A stretch of 6,534 bases of DNA from an uncultured Lentisphaeraceae bacterium (GTDB lineage Bacteria > Verrucomicrobiota > Kiritimatiellia > RFP12 > DVOR01). A program made the position numbers and the translations under genes. Below, piece by piece: positions 5,208 through 6,534 of the stretch (the stretch's first letter is position 1; every line of letters begins with the position of its first letter). The stretch is from positions 1 to 6,534 of the forward strand of contig CAMGJH010000063.1 of the NCBI GenBank assembly GCA_946056345.1. The letters run 5' to 3'. The notes below the pieces were generated by a model. It was not told the origin of the DNA, did no database searches, and worked only from the letters and a program-made list of their open reading frames with translations.

Positions 5208-5861
5208 GTGCACACCGATTGGCGCGACGCCCTGGAGCCCTTCGTCAGCAGCGCCGACTTCGCCGCGCTCCGCGCGCGCGTCCGCTCCGCCTACGACCGC
5301 GAGCAGATCCTTCCGGCCTACGAGCACATCTACGCCGCGCTCCAACTCTGCTCCCTGGCCCAGACACGCGTGGTCATCCTGGGGCAGGATCCTTACCCCA
5401 CGCCGGGGCAGGCCCACGGGCTGGCCTTCTCGGTCTTGCCGCCCACCCAGCCGCCCCCCTCTCTGCGCAACATCCTCACCGAAATCGCCTCCGACCTTGG
5501 TCGCCCGGCCCACATCGCCTTGGGCGACCTGACTCCCTGGGCGCGCCAGGGCGTCCTCCTGCTCAACGCGGTGCTCACCTGCCGCGCCCACGCCCCGCTC
5601 TCGCACGCAGGCCTGGGGTGGGAGGCCTTCACCGACGCGATTATCCGCACCGTCTCCGAGCACCGCGAGCACGTGGTCTTCCTCCTTTGGGGGGCGAAGG
5701 CCAAGGCCAAGCGCGCGCTCATCGACCCCAAGCGCCATCTGGTGCTGACCGCCGCGCACCCCTCGCCCCTCTCGGCCTACAACGGTTTCTTCGGCTGCCG
5801 CCACTTCTCCCAAGCCAATGCCTACCTCCTCGCCCACGGCCAAGAGCCGATTGATTGGTAG
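5208..5861 (+). CDS. ung: Family 1 uracil-DNA glycosylase
   Basis: The enzyme removes uracil from DNA and starts base excision repair. The 217-residue protein shows the family-1 landmarks in order: GQDPYPTPGQAHG (59-71) with catalytic Asp61 and the uracil-stacking Tyr63, PPSLRNI (83-89), GDLTPWARQGVLLLN (106-120), and HPSPLSA (184-190) with His184 and the DNA-intercalating leucine loop. It ends in GFFGCRHFSQAN and EPIDW, as full-length members do. The motif reads DPYP rather than the DPYH of the E. coli and human enzymes; as I recall, DPYPTPG is also found in mycobacterial Ung, so this is a known variant. The GTG start has a good ribosome site four bases after the preceding stop codon. The next gene probably begins inside its 3' end. 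Confidence 0.95.
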   Translation: MHTDWRDALEPFVSSADFAALRARVRSAYDREQILPAYEHIYAALQLCSLAQTRVVILGQDPYPTPGQAHGLAFSVLPPTQPPPSLRNILTEIASDLGRPAHIALGDLTPWARQGVLLLNAVLTCRAHAPLSHAGLGWEAFTDAIIRTVSEHREHVVFLLWGAKAKAKRALIDPKRHLVLTAAHPSPLSAYNGFFGCRHFSQANAYLLAHGQEPIDW

Positions 5862-6534
5862 CGCCCCGCGCTATCTCATCGTCACCCAGCACTTCCCCTC
5901 CCCGGAGTCCTGGCGCGGCAGTTTTGTCTTCGACTTCGCTTGCGCGCTCCTGCGCACCGGCCGCTACCGCGTCTCGGTCTTCGTCCCCGGTCCGGGCGCG
6001 GATTACACCCTGCCGATCCCGGCCCCGCTCCAAGGCGAGCTCACCGTCCACCGCTTTCCGCGCCGGGCGCTACGCGGCTTCATCCTGCCCTTCCTGTTCG
6101 CGCGCTGCAACCGAGCGGCCTTCCTTCAGCGCCTCTCGAAGCTCGCCATCGCCCCGGAGGAGGTGGCCATCTGCCACGCCCACGGCGCGCCGATGGCCGA
6201 GTATCCCCTCGCCCTCAAGGCCCTCAACCCGCGCCTGCGCACCCTCCTCCACCACCATAGCCTCGACGATTCGGGCCTCGCCCAGGGCCTCCTCCGCCAC
6301 TTCGCCCCCCACCAACGCCTCCTCTACCGCGCCTTCGCCCCGCTCCACGCGCAGATCGATGAGCACGTCTTCATCTCCCGCGCCGCCGAGCGCGCCTTCC
6401 GCGCAATCCCCGACGGCCAGTGGTCCGCCTGGGCCGACTACCGCCGCTCAATGCGCTGCCTCTGCGGCCTAAAGCCCCTGACCTTGCGCGCGGCCTCCCT
6501 CCTGCCCAACGGGGTCGACCCCACGCGCTTCTGC
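5818..6534 (+). CDS. Glycosyltransferase, family 4 type, N-terminal part (cut by window edge)
   Basis: An open frame without a stop runs off the right edge, giving 239 residues from ATG 5818. The first beta strand reads PRYLIVTQHFPSPE (17-30), followed by RGSFVFDFACALLR, as in GT4 enzymes of the GT-B fold that take a sugar nucleotide and extend lipopolysaccharide, capsule or other glycans. Further marks are CHAHGAPMAEY (119-129), LLHHHSLDDSG (143-153), HVFISRAAERAF (183-194) and LLPNGVDPTRF (228-238), the typical NGVD turn between the two domains. The catalytic C-terminal domain lies outside the window, so donor and acceptor are unknown. The start is uncertain: ATG 5818 overlaps ung by 44 bases and lacks a ribosome site, while TTG 5851 (11-base overlap, weak AAGAG) would give MIGSAPRYL. 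The overlap suggests cotranscription with ung. Confidence 0.85.
   Translation, partial: MPTSSPTAKSRLIGSAPRYLIVTQHFPSPESWRGSFVFDFACALLRTGRYRVSVFVPGPGADYTLPIPAPLQGELTVHRFPRRALRGFILPFLFARCNRAAFLQRLSKLAIAPEEVAICHAHGAPMAEYPLALKALNPRLRTLLHHHSLDDSGLAQGLLRHFAPHQRLLYRAFAPLHAQIDEHVFISRAAERAFRAIPDGQWSAWADYRRSMRCLCGLKPLTLRAASLLPNGVDPTRFC

Noticed and set aside
5855..6472. 205-residue open frame starting near the ung stop codon
   Set aside because: It is rich in Ser, Pro, Arg and Ala and motif-free, and it is out of frame with the clear glycosyltransferase reading frame over the same bases.

Overview
The window is high in G+C and looks like a chromosomal segment from a member of the PVC superphylum (Planctomycetota, Verrucomicrobiota, Kiritimatiellota, Lentisphaerota). 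The main evidence is the gene at 4757-5203, which matches in outline the Minf_1886 family, a family I know as restricted to Planctomycetes and Verrucomicrobia-type bacteria. A Kiritimatiellota or Verrucomicrobiota source is my guess. All supported genes are on the + strand. I see no mobile element, phage gene, CRISPR array, tRNA or rRNA.

Positions 1-377 contain no convincing gene. They hold a probable terminator of a gene to the left (41-72), a pyrimidine-rich tract with loosely repeated TGTG words, an alternating purine/pyrimidine stretch running into TATAAT, and a promoter (280-308). That promoter feeds two envelope genes. The first encodes an exported, acidic-tailed protein of unknown family (378-1349). 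The second encodes a membrane-anchored, PpiD/SurA-like periplasmic folding factor that seems to have lost its parvulin isomerase domain (1397-3067). A strong hairpin with a GCAA tetraloop and a T-rich tail (3088-3133) closes this unit.

The 293-base gap before the next gene is unusual. It is packed with short perfect GC-rich hairpins, five of them with 3-base loops, followed by four tandem 7-base units of the TTCACC type. It ends in an extended -10 box (TGCTACAAT) placed so that transcription should begin at or next to the hisH start codon. The hisH message is therefore probably leaderless.

From 3361 onward five genes are packed with gaps of 1, 9 and 4 bases and then an overlap: hisH, hisF, the Minf_1886-family gene, a family-1 uracil-DNA glycosylase gene, and the start of a family-4-type glycosyltransferase gene that runs off the right edge. 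HisH and HisF together form imidazole glycerol phosphate synthase of histidine synthesis. The other three have no obvious link to histidine, so this reads as a mixed housekeeping operon with Shine-Dalgarno-driven coupling inside it. No complete new system is evident. The best leads are the hairpin/heptad promoter region, the parvulin-less chaperone beside an acidic exported protein, and the uncharacterised PVC protein in this operon.
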